Positions 44,489-53,102 of a stretch of DNA of 64,000 nt are shown one piece after another. Every line of letters starts with the position of its first letter. Position 1 is the stretch's first letter. Under the pieces are notes generated by a model that saw nothing but the letters and a program-made list of their open reading frames with translations, was not told the DNA's origin and did no database searches. The DNA is taken from assembly GCF_000526315.1 (NCBI RefSeq), contig NZ_JAFV01000001.1, positions 806,001 through 870,000 of the forward strand. Reading direction: 5' to 3'. Source of the stretch: Methylopila sp. 73B. Its GTDB lineage: Bacteria > Pseudomonadota > Alphaproteobacteria > Rhizobiales > Methylopilaceae. Made by a program: the position numbers and the translations under genes.

Positions 44489-45337
44489 TCAGCCGCCGTA
44501 GGGAACGACGGTCTGGCGCTGCTCGCCCAGAAGATCGATGCCGAGGGTCACGACGTCGCCCGCCTTCAGGTACTGCGGCGGCTTCATGCCCATGCCGACG
44601 CCGGGAGGCGTGCCGGTGGTGACGACGTCGCCCGGGTCCAGCGTGACGAAGTCGCTGATGTAGCTGACGAGATATTCGATGTCGAAGATCATCGTCGACG
44701 TCGAGCCGGTCTGCTTCCGCTCGCCGTTCACGTCCAGCCACATGTCGAGGTTCTGAAGATCCGGGATCTCGTCCAGGGTCACGAGCCAAGGCCCGAGCGG
44801 ACCGAAGGTCGGGCAGCCCTTGCCCTTCATCCACTGGCCGCCGCGCTCCACCTGGAAGTGGCGCTCCGAGACGTCGTTGCAGATGCAGACGCCGGCGACG
44901 TGGGACAGCGCGCCGTCCTTCGCGACGTTTTCCGCCCTGTCGCCGATGACGAAGGCGATCTCCACCTCCCAGTCCACCTTCTGATGGGTCTTGGGCAGGA
45001 TCACGTCGTCGTCCGGGCCGACGATGCAGTTCGGCGCCTTGTTGAAGAGGATCGGCTCCTCGGGGATGGGAAGGCCGGTCTCGTGGGCGTGGTCGACGTA
45101 GTTCAGGCCGACGGCGACGAAATGGCGAACGCCGCCGACGCAGGGCCCGAGCCGCGCGCCGGCCGGCGCGAGCGGAAGAGAGGCGGGATCGACTGCGCGG
45201 ATCCTGTCGAGCCCCACGGCGGTCAGCGCCTCGCCGGCGATGTCGGCAACAATCCCGCTCAGGTCGCGGATTGCGCCGTCCTTGTCGACGATACCGGGCT
45301 TCTCAGCGCCTGCGGGACCGAATCGCACAAGCTTCAT
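44489..45337 (-). CDS. Fumarylacetoacetate hydrolase family protein
   Basis: 282 residues with GAGGAGA before the ATG. Metal-dependent hydrolase fold: VAVGLNYVDHAHETG, PILFNKAPNCIVGPDD, the catalytic DWEVEIAFVIGDRAENV (acidic metal ligands), VCICNDVSERHFQ, GKGCPTFGPLGPWLVT and the C-terminal TGTPPGVGMGMKPPQYL. This is the subgroup that includes ureidoglycolate lyase, 2,4-diketo-3-deoxy-L-fuconate hydrolase and acylpyruvases, so the substrate cannot be fixed. It is a lone gene between the RTX gene and the divergent porin gene. Confidence 0.92.
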   Translation of the reverse strand: MKLVRFGPAGAEKPGIVDKDGAIRDLSGIVADIAGEALTAVGLDRIRAVDPASLPLAPAGARLGPCVGGVRHFVAVGLNYVDHAHETGLPIPEEPILFNKAPNCIVGPDDDVILPKTHQKVDWEVEIAFVIGDRAENVAKDGALSHVAGVCICNDVSERHFQVERGGQWMKGKGCPTFGPLGPWLVTLDEIPDLQNLDMWLDVNGERKQTGSTSTMIFDIEYLVSYISDFVTLDPGDVVTTGTPPGVGMGMKPPQYLKAGDVVTLGIDLLGEQRQTVVPYGG

Positions 45338-45640
45338 GACGTCTCCTCATTTCACCAGCGCGCGTTGTGCGTCACCTGAACTTTTGCGCGCGGATCATGC
45401 GACCGGACCCGCGCGGCGGCAAGCAATAGCGCCCCAGCCTTAGACTTTCGACACCGAAACGTGGGAGGCGGCTGCGAAATGTGGTGCTCGCTTGCCACTG
45501 CTGCGGCGAAACGGCGGCGAACTCCGGCGCGACGGTTGTTCGGTGGAATCGGCCGCGTCACGCTCGACCTACGCCGTCCAGCGAGACGGAATCAACGACC
45601 GGCTCTTTCGCAGGGTCGGCGCCTGTCGAGGGAAACGTTC

Positions 45641-46954
45641 ATGGTCGCGATCCGTACCCGCCCTAGCCGCTTTGTCTTGGCAGGCGCCGCCGCAGCGCTG
45701 TTGGCCTGCGCCTCGTCGACCGCGATGGCGGGCGCGTTCGGTCTCCGCGAGCAGAGCACGACCGGGCAGGGCATGTCGTTCGCCGGCATGGCGGCGGGCG
45801 GCGGCGACTCGATTTCGGGGATGTTCTGGAACCCGGCGGTCGTGAATCAGGTCGCCACCTTCCAAAGCGAGCAGCACGTCACCGGCGTGTTCCCGTCGTC
45901 GAAGATCGACGTGAGCGACGCGACCAAGCGGAACATCGGCGCTGCGACTTTCGGGACGGGCGCCACCGGCGACTCCGGCGACATCGGGCAGGGCGCTCTC
46001 CTCGCCGCCGGCTACAACGCCTATCGCATCAGCGACAAGGTCGCCGTCGGTCTCACCGTCACGGCGCCCTTCGGCCTGGTGACGGACCCGCACGGGGCGT
46101 GGGGCGGGCAGGTTCTGGCCCGCTCGTCGAAGGTCATGTCGGTCAACGTCTCGCCGACGCTGGGCGTGGCGGTCACCGACTGGCTGTCGATCGCGGGCGG
46201 CGTGCAGATCCAGTATTTCGACATCCGGCTGCGGCGCGCGACCGGCGTTTTTCCGACGTCGCCGTCGGCGACGCTAACCGGAGACGACGTCGGCTTCGGA
46301 TTCACGGCAGGCTTCACGGTGACGCCCGCCGAGGGCACGTCGGTCGGCGTCGGCTTCCGCTCGGCGATCAAGCACAAGCTCGAAGGCAAGCTCAAGACGC
46401 CGCTCGGCGATTCGAAGATCGACGCCGACGTCACGCTGCCTGAGACGGTCTCCGTCGGCGTGCGGCAGGCGATCACGCCGGAGCTCACGATCCTCGGCGG
46501 CGTCGAATGGACGAACTGGAGCCGTCTGAGCACGATCAACGTCAAGGCGCGGAACGGCGGCGCGACGTTGACCTCGCTTCCGTTCGAGTATGAGGACGGG
46601 TGGTTCTTCTCGGCCGGCGCCGAGTACGCCTTCTCGCCGGAGTTCACCGGACGGGCCGGCGTCGGCTACGAGCTCTCGCCGATCACTGACAAGAACCGCG
46701 ACGTCCGCTTGCCGGACGACGACCGCTGGTGGCTGTCGGCGGGCGGCACGTACAACTATTCCGACCGTCTGTCGTTCGACATCGGCTACTCCTACGTGTT
46801 CGTTCCAGGCCGCTCCAAGATCGACGTCGACCTGCCCGCTCCCCTGCCGTTCGATTTCGAGGCGACCTCGAAGTCCAACGTTCACATCGTCTCCGCGTCC
46901 GTGCGTTACAAGTTCGGCGGCGAACCCGCGCCCGTGCTCGTCACGAAGTACTGA
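45641..46954 (+). CDS. FadL/TodX-like outer-membrane transport protein
   Basis: 437 residues from the ATG at 45641 (GAGGGAA upstream) with signal FVLAGAAAALLACASSTAMA. The mature N-terminus, AGAFGLREQSTTGQGMSFAG followed by GMFWNPAV, is the FadL hatch motif. Alternating-strand sequence through to the C-terminal ASVRYKF indicates a 14-stranded barrel. FadL-type porins admit fatty acids or other hydrophobic compounds. Monocistronic with a strong terminator at 46978-47012. Confidence 0.93.
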   Translation: MVAIRTRPSRFVLAGAAAALLACASSTAMAGAFGLREQSTTGQGMSFAGMAAGGGDSISGMFWNPAVVNQVATFQSEQHVTGVFPSSKIDVSDATKRNIGAATFGTGATGDSGDIGQGALLAAGYNAYRISDKVAVGLTVTAPFGLVTDPHGAWGGQVLARSSKVMSVNVSPTLGVAVTDWLSIAGGVQIQYFDIRLRRATGVFPTSPSATLTGDDVGFGFTAGFTVTPAEGTSVGVGFRSAIKHKLEGKLKTPLGDSKIDADVTLPETVSVGVRQAITPELTILGGVEWTNWSRLSTINVKARNGGATLTSLPFEYEDGWFFSAGAEYAFSPEFTGRAGVGYELSPITDKNRDVRLPDDDRWWLSAGGTYNYSDRLSFDIGYSYVFVPGRSKIDVDLPAPLPFDFEATSKSNVHIVSASVRYKFGGEPAPVLVTKY

Positions 46955-46977
46955 AACGGGTCGGACGCCCGAAACTA

Positions 46978-47012
46978 AAAAAGGCCCCCGGCGAGATGTC
47001 GGGGGCCTTTTT
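46978..47012. terminator. Intrinsic terminator after the FadL-like gene
   Basis: AAAAGGCCCCCG and CGGGGGCCTTTTT form an 11- to 12-bp stem around GCGAGATGT, with T-run downstream and an A-run upstream, so it can work in both directions. It lies 24 bp after the porin gene stop. Confidence 0.93.
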
Positions 47013-47053
47013 CGTTGGAACCGCCGAGACGCGTCAGCGCCGCGGCGAATGTC

Positions 47054-47091
47054 AGAAGAAGGAAACGGCCCGAAGCTTGCGCTTCGAGCCG
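47054..47091 (-). terminator. Candidate terminator for fae
   Basis: On the minus strand, CGGC-x-CGAAGC pairs with GCTTCG-x-GCCG (47066-47091) around a four-base loop and is followed by a pyrimidine-rich run (TTTCCTTCTTC). It is 100 bp downstream of the fae stop codon. Confidence 0.5.
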
Positions 47092-47190
47092 TCGCCGTCA
47101 GTCTTACTTACCAAATAAGATCGCGGCCAACCGCTGGAGCAGGCCTGGAGGCTTTGCTGCAGGCGGAGTCTGTCCAGGGTGGTTTCCGCT

Positions 47191-47703
47191 CTACGCGTTC
47201 GAAGCGAAGGGGTGCTTCGCAGTCGCCGACTGGGCGACGACGTCCTTGGCCTTCGGCTCGCCGGCGACGGCGCGCTTGAGGGCTTCCTTGGTCGCTTCGT
47301 AGTTGTACTGCTGGATCTTGGCGTCGTCAGCAGCTTCCCAGTGGATGAACACGCCGACCGAAATGAACAGGTCATCGGCCTCGTCCTCGGGGATCGTGCC
47401 GTCGGCGACGCAGTCGACGACAGCCTTGGCGACGCCGTACTGCGCCGGGCCAAACATCTGGACGGCCTGACGGGCGTCCTTGATGGTGACCTTGTTGAAC
47501 AGGATCGTGTTCGGCTTGGCCAGCAGGTTGGGGGTCACCACCGCGAGGAGCGAGGTGAAGCCGTCCTTGTTGTTGGTCAGAGCGTTCACGAACGCCGACT
47601 CGGCGGTCGAGCCGCGCGGTCCAATGATCAGGTCGATGTGAGCGACCTCGTTGCCGTCGCCGACGAGCGACTCGCCGATCAGGGTCTTGGTGATCTTCGC
47701 CAT
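47191..47703 (-). CDS. fae: Formaldehyde-activating enzyme (tetrahydromethanopterin hydro-lyase)
   Basis: 170 residues from the ATG at 47703 (GGGAGG six bases upstream; an ATG two codons earlier is less well placed). It condenses formaldehyde with tetrahydromethanopterin to methylene-H4MPT, the entry step of the C1 oxidation pathway in methylotrophs. Family signatures: [20 protein letters not shown] with the catalytic histidine in [48 protein letters not shown] (in part) and [15 protein letters not shown]. Strongly C/G-ending codons fit high expression. No other H4MPT gene is nearby. Confidence 0.97.
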   Translation of the reverse strand: MAKITKTLIGESLVGDGNEVAHIDLIIGPRGSTAESAFVNALTNNKDGFTSLLAVVTPNLLAKPNTILFNKVTIKDARQAVQMFGPAQYGVAKAVVDCVADGTIPEDEADDLFISVGVFIHWEAADDAKIQQYNYEATKEALKRAVAGEPKAKDVVAQSATAKHPFASNA

Positions 47704-48086
47704 AAGCATCCTCCCAGGTTAAGCCATGGTGTAGCCGGCGACCCGAAGGGCGCGCCGACCGATGCCCTAGGCTATCTTTGCGTCTGCGTTCGGTGGGAGC
47801 CGAACCGGTTGACCCGATAGCGCCATGCAGGGGCATGCGGCGCGCACACTAGTCGGGACTTCCCGGCGACCGCAAGCGCTTCTTAGGGAGCGCTCCATAT
47901 GCCGCACGCGACGACCTGCCGCTTCAGACTGGCCAAAAATCATCCGCCGGCTGTCACTGCATTGCAACATATCATTGTTGCGGCGCAAAATAATAAGCGT
48001 AGGCTGGAGTTGCCGAGGGGGCCTCTTGGGTTTCCCGCGCGCACGGGCGGCGCTGTGGCGCGCCGCGTCCAAAGGGAGCCTGACCG
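47704..48086. other. 383-bp fae upstream control region
   Basis: Divergent spacer between fae and the small secreted-protein gene. On the minus strand, TTGCGG (47875-47870) and TAGTGT (47851-47846) are 18 bases apart and would give a 5' leader of about 140 bases for fae. An AT-rich patch at about 47930-48000 could hold promoters for either direction. No riboswitch was recognised. Confidence 0.4.
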
Positions 48087-48311
48087 ATGGATCTCGTCCT
48101 GATGGTGTGCCTTCTTGCGTCCCCGGAAATCTGCCGCGAAGAGCATGTCGCGATCGGCTACGAGCTGACCGATCCCCGGATGTGCATGGCCGGCGCCGTT
48201 CCCGTGATAGCGGAATGGTCCGAGACCAACCCCGACTGGCGCGTCGCGCGCTGGAAGTGCGGCCGTGCGTCGCGCGCGGCGGCGCTTGACCGCAAGATCG
48301 GCGCAAACTGA
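48087..48311 (+). CDS. Small cysteine-containing exported protein
   Basis: 74 residues with GGGAG eight bases upstream. The N-terminus is short and hydrophobic (MDLVLMVCLLASPEICREE), and four cysteines (8, 16, 33, 58) are spaced as in small secreted proteins of Methylobacterium-type genomes that end W-x-V-x-R-W-x-C (here DWRVARWKC). The function is unknown. It is divergent from fae and may share its control region. Confidence 0.7.
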   Translation: MDLVLMVCLLASPEICREEHVAIGYELTDPRMCMAGAVPVIAEWSETNPDWRVARWKCGRASRAAALDRKIGAN

Positions 48312-48605
48312 GCCGTAAGCTCTTCATCATAAGAAAAGAATAATACTTAGAAGAGTGGACGACGTACTTTCTCGTGTTTAGTCTTGCAGTCCAAGACTGG
48401 GACGGGACACGCCCGATGCTGCGCTCCGCCGTTGTGGCGTCTTGGTCTTCCGACCGACGACGTTCGCAACGGGCGACGCGGCCATCCGGGCGGCGCGGCG
48501 CGTCGGGCCTCCGTGGAAGGGTGACGTTTCGTCTCCGGTCTTGGCGACGGATCTTGGATCCCAACGACATGTCCGCACCTCAAGCGGACCAACGCGGAGA
48601 GAACG

Positions 48606-49043
48606 ATGCTCAAGAGATTGGCCGCTGCGGCGGCTGCGATCGCCCTCGGCCTCGCGGCTGCGCCGGCGGGCGCGGGGGACCTCGCCAAGGGTCGGGTGAC
48701 GCTTCCGGACCTCGTGCTCGGCGAGGAGAACGGCAGCGACTACGCCGTCAGCCAGAAAGACTACGAGCTCGAGTCGGGCAAAGCCTACCAGCTCGACATC
48801 GTCTCCAAGGGCGGCAAGGAGTACAAATTCTTCTCGCCGGAGTTGTTTCGTCATATCTGGATCAACCAGATCGTGATCAACCACCTCGAGATCCACGGAC
48901 CCGGCGCGCCGCACCATCTGGAATGGGACGACGCCGGCGCTATCCGCATCGAGTTCGTCGTGATCCGGCCCGGGGACTTCAAATGGTGGATCGACGGCCT
49001 CGAATCCCGCGGCATGACGGGGACGTTCAAGGTCAAGCCCTGA
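48606..49043 (+). CDS. Periplasmic cupredoxin-fold protein without a type-1 copper cysteine
   Basis: 145 residues with a Sec signal (AAAAAIALGLAAAPAGAGD) and GGAGA before the ATG. The mature part has the strand pattern of small cupredoxins: YELESGKAYQLDIVSKGGKE, FSPELFRHIWI, IRPGDFKWWIDG and the closing GMTGTFKVKP. Unlike plastocyanin or azurin it has no cysteine after the signal, so a blue-copper site is impossible. His83, 93, 97, 103, 104 and Met137 could bind Cu or another metal. It begins a same-strand group with a small Cys protein and a two-component system, suggesting a periplasmic metal-handling or redox role. Confidence 0.78.
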   Translation: MLKRLAAAAAAIALGLAAAPAGAGDLAKGRVTLPDLVLGEENGSDYAVSQKDYELESGKAYQLDIVSKGGKEYKFFSPELFRHIWINQIVINHLEIHGPGAPHHLEWDDAGAIRIEFVVIRPGDFKWWIDGLESRGMTGTFKVKP

Positions 49044-49102
49044 CGGGCGCTCAGAACAAGGCGCGCCAAGCGCCGATCTGCGAGAGGGAAGGAACGACTG
49101 GC

Positions 49103-49360
49103 ATGACGAAGATGACGGTTCTGGCCGCCGCGATTGCGGCGATGACGCTCGGCGCGGGCGCCGCGCGCGCCGACGACGCCGCCGAGTGCGACCAGGGAAT
49201 CGCGATGATCGAGGCCGAACAGGCCAAGACGCATCCGGCTCCCGTCGCCGACGCGCTTAAGACCGCGTTGCGGGTCGCGAAGCGCGAGAAGGGCGAGAAG
49301 GAATACGACGAGTGTCTCGACGCCGTCGCCGACGCCAAGAAGGCGCTCGGAGCCAAGTAA
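49103..49360 (+). CDS. Small periplasmic two-cysteine helical protein
   Basis: 85 residues from the ATG at 49103 with AAGGA upstream and a signal peptide (LAAAIAAMTLGAGAARA). The mature part is a helical pair with one cysteine each, Cys29 (ECDQGIAMIEAEQ) and Cys71 (YDECLDAVADAKKAL), probably disulfide-linked across the hairpin. No named family recognised. It sits 59 bp after the cupredoxin-fold gene and about 100 bp before the sensor kinase gene, so all are likely one transcript. Confidence 0.78.
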   Translation: MTKMTVLAAAIAAMTLGAGAARADDAAECDQGIAMIEAEQAKTHPAPVADALKTALRVAKREKGEKEYDECLDAVADAKKALGAK

Positions 49361-49463
49361 AGTGACACGTTCCACAGGGACGGAGGCGTCCGCGCCCCGT
49401 CCCATCGCTCCCCCGGAACGCCGACGGCCCCGCGCCGCCGGCTCTCCAGAAGGCGTTCGCCGG

Positions 49464-51089
49464 ATGTGGCGCTCGATCTTCAGATCGCTTCGGGTCCGCA
49501 TGGCCCTGCTGCTTGCGACGGCGGTGCTCACGACCGCGGCGGCGGGGCTGGCGGTCGCCCTCACCTTCAAGGTGGCGGACGACCACGTGGAGGAGCTCGC
49601 CTCGGCGCAGCGCCGGCTTGAGCTGCTGTCGGCGATCTCCGGCCGGGTGGGCGACTACGCGCTCGTCGCGCTTCAGACCACGGAATCGCAGGGCCAGCCC
49701 GACCGGCTCTCGCTGCCCCGCAAGCGCGTGCAGGAGACCTTCGTCCGGCTGGACGAGGAGCTTGCCCGCGCGGTGGCGAGGGCGCGGGACGAACAGGGCG
49801 CGACGATGGTCGCAGCTCGGAGCCGCGTGTTCGCGCAGATGCGCGGCCGGTTCGACTTCCTCGACCGTCAGGCCCTGCAGTCGATCCGCGACGCGCGGGA
49901 CGGGCAGGGCGGCAACGTCGAGCGTCTGCGCGTCGCCCTCGACAGTTTCGCCGCGAGCTTTGGGCCTGGGCTCTCCCAGGCGATCGGCGAGGAGCGCGCC
50001 ACCGCCCGCGAGGCGGAGGCCGCGATGGCGGGCTTGCGCTCCGCGCTGGTGCCCGGCGCGGCGATCGCGGCCGGGCTCGCGGCCCTGCTGGCCTTCGTGC
50101 TCTATCGCGCCATCGCGCGGCCTTTGGTTTCGCGGATCTCGGACGTCGCGGCCGCGGCGGGGGAGATCGCCCGGGGCGACAGCGGGATCCGGCTGAAGGT
50201 GCGTGGTCACGACGAGCTCAGCCTCGCCATGATCCGCTTCAACCGCATGGCCGCGCAGCTCGCCCGCCGCGAGCGGCGGCTGATGGAGGCGCAGGCGCGG
50301 CTCCAGGAGATCGTGGACGAGCGGACGGCGGAGCTGCGGGGCGCGAACGAGCGGCTGACAGACGCCGACCGTGCGCGCCGCCGCTTCTTCACGGACGTCA
50401 GCCACGAGCTTCGCACGCCGTTGACCGTCATCCTGGGCGAGGCGGACGTGACGCTGCGCACCAAGGGCGGCGTCGAAGATCTCACCGCTGCGCTGACCAA
50501 GATCAGGGGACGCGCCAAGGGCCTGCACCGGCGCGTCGAGGACCTGCTCAGGGTCGCGCGCTCCGAGAGCGGGCAGCTCGAGCTCGAGCTTGAGCCGCTG
50601 TCGGTGAACGACCTCATCACCGCGGCGCGCGCCAGCCTCGAGCCCAGCGCGCGCGCCCGTGGCGTGGCGCTCGCACCCGAGCTCCCGCCCTTCGATCTGC
50701 AGGTCGAGGCCGACGCCGACTGGCTGCGCCAGGTGGTCGAGGCGCTGATCGCGAACGCGTTGCGCCACACCGCCTATGGCGGCACGGTCCGCGTCATCGG
50801 CGGCATCGATTCGGACGGCGCCGTCACCGTCGCGGTTTCGGACGACGGCGAGGGCATCCCCCAAGCCGATCTCCCCCATGTGTTCGAGCGGTTCTACCGC
50901 GGCGCCTCCGAGCGCGAAGGCTCCGGTTTCGGCATCGGCCTCGCCTTGGCCCGCTGGGTGGTGGAGCGCCACCAGGGGACGATCGCGATCGACAGCCGCA
51001 CCGCCTCGCCGGATGCCGCCTCCGGCACCACCGTTCTCATCCGCCTTCCCGCGCTGACGCATCGCCTCGTGATCGGAGCACGCTCATGA
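49464..51089 (+). CDS. Membrane sensor histidine kinase
   Basis: 541 residues from the ATG at 49464; a GTG at 49362 would add 34 polar residues and cannot be excluded. Helix 1 is MALLLATAVLTTAAAGLAVA, then a periplasmic helical sensor region of about 170 residues, helix 2 (VPGAAIAAGLAALLAFVLY), a HAMP linker, the phospho-acceptor motif FFTDVSHELRTPLTVI, N-box NALRHTAYGG, G1 SDDGEGIP and G2 GSGFGIGLALARWVVE. It overlaps the regulator gene by ATGA. Gene order suggests that it senses a periplasmic signal connected with the two upstream exported proteins. Confidence 0.93.
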   Translation: MWRSIFRSLRVRMALLLATAVLTTAAAGLAVALTFKVADDHVEELASAQRRLELLSAISGRVGDYALVALQTTESQGQPDRLSLPRKRVQETFVRLDEELARAVARARDEQGATMVAARSRVFAQMRGRFDFLDRQALQSIRDARDGQGGNVERLRVALDSFAASFGPGLSQAIGEERATAREAEAAMAGLRSALVPGAAIAAGLAALLAFVLYRAIARPLVSRISDVAAAAGEIARGDSGIRLKVRGHDELSLAMIRFNRMAAQLARRERRLMEAQARLQEIVDERTAELRGANERLTDADRARRRFFTDVSHELRTPLTVILGEADVTLRTKGGVEDLTAALTKIRGRAKGLHRRVEDLLRVARSESGQLELELEPLSVNDLITAARASLEPSARARGVALAPELPPFDLQVEADADWLRQVVEALIANALRHTAYGGTVRVIGGIDSDGAVTVAVSDDGEGIPQADLPHVFERFYRGASEREGSGFGIGLALARWVVERHQGTIAIDSRTASPDAASGTTVLIRLPALTHRLVIGARS

Positions 51090-51769
51090 CCATTCTGATC
51101 GTTGAAGACGACGCCGACATCGGCTCGGTCCTGAGGCGGGGTTTCGCGGCCGAGAGCTACGACGTCGAGTTGGTGGCCGACGGCGATTCCGCGCTAGCGG
51201 CCGCCTCCGGCAAGCCGCTCGCCGCCATCATCCTCGACGTGATGCTTCCCGGGCGGTCGGGCATCGAGGTCTGCAAGGCGCTGCGCGCCGCGGGCCAGAC
51301 CGCGCCGATCATCATGCTGTCCGCGCGTTCCAGCGTCTCCGAGCGCACCGAAGGCCTGCTCGCCGGCGCCGACGACTACATGGTGAAGCCGTTCGATTTC
51401 GAAGAGCTGCTGGCGCGCGTGAAGGTGCAGGAACTGCGCCGCGAGAACGACGGAACGGACCAGCGCCACCTGATCGTCGGCCCGCTCGACCTCGATCTCG
51501 AAACGCGGGTCGCGACGAGCGCCGAGGGCTCCACCCGTCTCACCGAGCGCGAGGTCGATCTGCTCGCCCTGCTCATGCGCCACGCCGGCGAGCCGCTGGC
51601 CCGCGCCGACATCTTCGCGGCGCTGTGGGCCGGGCATGGCGGCGCCTCGCTCAACGTCGTCGACGTCTACATCGGGTACCTCCGCCACAAGCTCGCCGAC
51701 GCGACGACCGACGGCGCTCGACTGATCGTCACGGTGCGCGGCCGCGGCTTCATGTACGCCCCGGACTGA
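51086..51769 (+). CDS. OmpR/PhoB-family response regulator
   Basis: 227 residues. Receiver domain with acidic pocket Asp8/Asp9, phosphorylation site Asp51 (LDVMLPGRSGIEV) and Lys101 (VKPFDFEELLARV). The winged-helix DNA-binding domain includes RLTEREVDLLALLMRHAGE and NVVDVYIGYLRHKLAD, ending VRGRGFMYAPD. It is coupled to the kinase gene by ATGA. Likely targets are the adjacent envelope genes. Confidence 0.95.
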   Translation: MTILIVEDDADIGSVLRRGFAAESYDVELVADGDSALAAASGKPLAAIILDVMLPGRSGIEVCKALRAAGQTAPIIMLSARSSVSERTEGLLAGADDYMVKPFDFEELLARVKVQELRRENDGTDQRHLIVGPLDLDLETRVATSAEGSTRLTEREVDLLALLMRHAGEPLARADIFAALWAGHGGASLNVVDVYIGYLRHKLADATTDGARLIVTVRGRGFMYAPD

Positions 51770-51904
51770 CCCCGCCCCTCCTATCTGCCGAGCGCCCCCG
51801 GCATGGCGCCGGCGCATCCGTCGGGCCATAATGAGCGTATTCTGAGAACACGGAGCCCGCTCGATCGACCGTGCGAGAAGCTCCTGGCAAGGGAAGCGTT
51901 CAAA

Positions 51905-52606
51905 ATGTCGAAGTCAGTACGCTGGCGTTTCGCCGGCGCCGCGTCGGCCCTGATGCTCGCCGGGGCGTTCGGGGCGGCGGCGCAGGCCGCGCCGACCCCC
52001 GAGCAGTTGGTGTTCGAGCAGCCCTTCCTCGAGACGTTTGAGCCGGGCGCGTCGATCTCCTACCGGTTTTCCCGGGTCGCCGCCGACGCCAACCTTGCGC
52101 CGTCGTTCGAGGACGTCGTGACGCTCAGCGTCGTGAAGCCGGACGACGCGCCGGACGGCGGCAAGGCGGCCGTGGTCCAGCTTTTCTCAGGCGCTAAGGC
52201 GCGCTCGTTCGGGCCGATGCCCGCCACCTACAATCCGGTCGTGCTGGTCTTGCTCGAGCAGGACGTGGTCGAGATGCAGAAGGTGCTGGGCGGCAGCCCC
52301 TACTACATCCGAGGTCGGATTCGCGACGCGCTGACGTCTGCGGAAAAGGTCGAAGAGGTCAAGGTCGACTACAAGGGCCAATCAATCGACGCCTGGTCGA
52401 TCAAGGTTTCGCCGTTCCTGAAAGACCCGAACCGCGCGAAGCTGAAGGACTTCGCCGACCGGACCTACGAGATCACCTTCTCGGACAAGGTGCCCGGCGG
52501 CCTCTACGCCATCCACACCGTCACGCCGAAGGCCGGCGCGACGACGCCGTTGCTCGTGGAGACCCTGACGGTCACAGGAGAGGGCGCATCGGGAGCCAAG
52601 CCATGA
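51905..52606 (+). CDS. Exported protein of unknown function
   Basis: 233 residues from the ATG at 51905 (GGGAAG upstream), with a signal peptide ending AAAQAA. The mature chain is rich in beta strands (FLETFEPGASISYRFSRV, EDVVTLSVVKPDD, KAAVVQLFSGAKARSFG, YEITFSDKVPGGLYAIHT). No cysteines and no known domain. It overlaps the next secreted-protein gene by ATGA and lies 135 bp after the response regulator. I infer an accessory role in the same periplasmic process. Confidence 0.75.
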   Translation: MSKSVRWRFAGAASALMLAGAFGAAAQAAPTPEQLVFEQPFLETFEPGASISYRFSRVAADANLAPSFEDVVTLSVVKPDDAPDGGKAAVVQLFSGAKARSFGPMPATYNPVVLVLLEQDVVEMQKVLGGSPYYIRGRIRDALTSAEKVEEVKVDYKGQSIDAWSIKVSPFLKDPNRAKLKDFADRTYEITFSDKVPGGLYAIHTVTPKAGATTPLLVETLTVTGEGASGAKP

Positions 52607-52956
52607 CGTTCAAGGTTTCGCTGATCGCGGCCGCGGTGTTCTGCGCGGTCGGAGCCGGCGCCGCGCAGGCGGCGGTCGGCGAGGATTATCCGACGGCGGA
52701 AAAAGCCGACTACATCTTCGGCTGCATGGCCGCGAACGGGCAGACCCGCGAGTCGCTCGATCGCTGCTCCTGCTCGATCGACACCATCGCGACCATCCTG
52801 CCCTTCGCCGAGTACGAGCAGGCCGAGACGGTCCTGCGCATGAACAAGGTGGCCGGCCAGTCGTCCGAGGTGTTCCGCTCGACCGGCCAGTTGCGCGACG
52901 TGGTCTCCACCATGCGGCGCGCCCAGGCCGAGGCCGAGGTGAAGTGTTTCCCCTAA
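52603..52956 (+). CDS. Exported cysteine-rich protein
   Basis: 117 residues whose ATG overlaps the previous stop. Signal peptide MTFKVSLIAAAVFCAVGAGA. The mature part is helical with a C-x13-C-x-C pattern (Cys41, Cys55, Cys57: FGCMAANGQT and LDRCSCSID) and a final Cys115 (EVKCFP), giving two likely disulfides or a metal site. The DYIFGCMAANGQTRESLDRC motif looks conserved and recalls unnamed proteins seen near quinoprotein dehydrogenase genes, but this is from memory and not verified. Convergent with the SoxYZ-like gene. Confidence 0.75.
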   Translation: MTFKVSLIAAAVFCAVGAGAAQAAVGEDYPTAEKADYIFGCMAANGQTRESLDRCSCSIDTIATILPFAEYEQAETVLRMNKVAGQSSEVFRSTGQLRDVVSTMRRAQAEAEVKCFP

Positions 52957-53102
52957 AACTCCAGCGCCGTCGCCGGCTCGGGGCGCGCGGCTGACGGTCG
53001 CTCGCTTTACGGCGGTTGCGAGGGGTGCGCTTCCGGTTACGGACGCGTCCAGAGGTCGCGGGGCGAGCGCCCCGCGCCTTGGTCCTGCGACTTACCTCAG
53101 GC

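Noticed and set aside
53058-53075. GC-only hairpin between the Cys-rich gene and the SoxYZ-like gene
   Set aside because: A 7-bp stem (GCGGGGC/GCCCCGC) exists but has no T-run on either strand, so it was not called a terminator.
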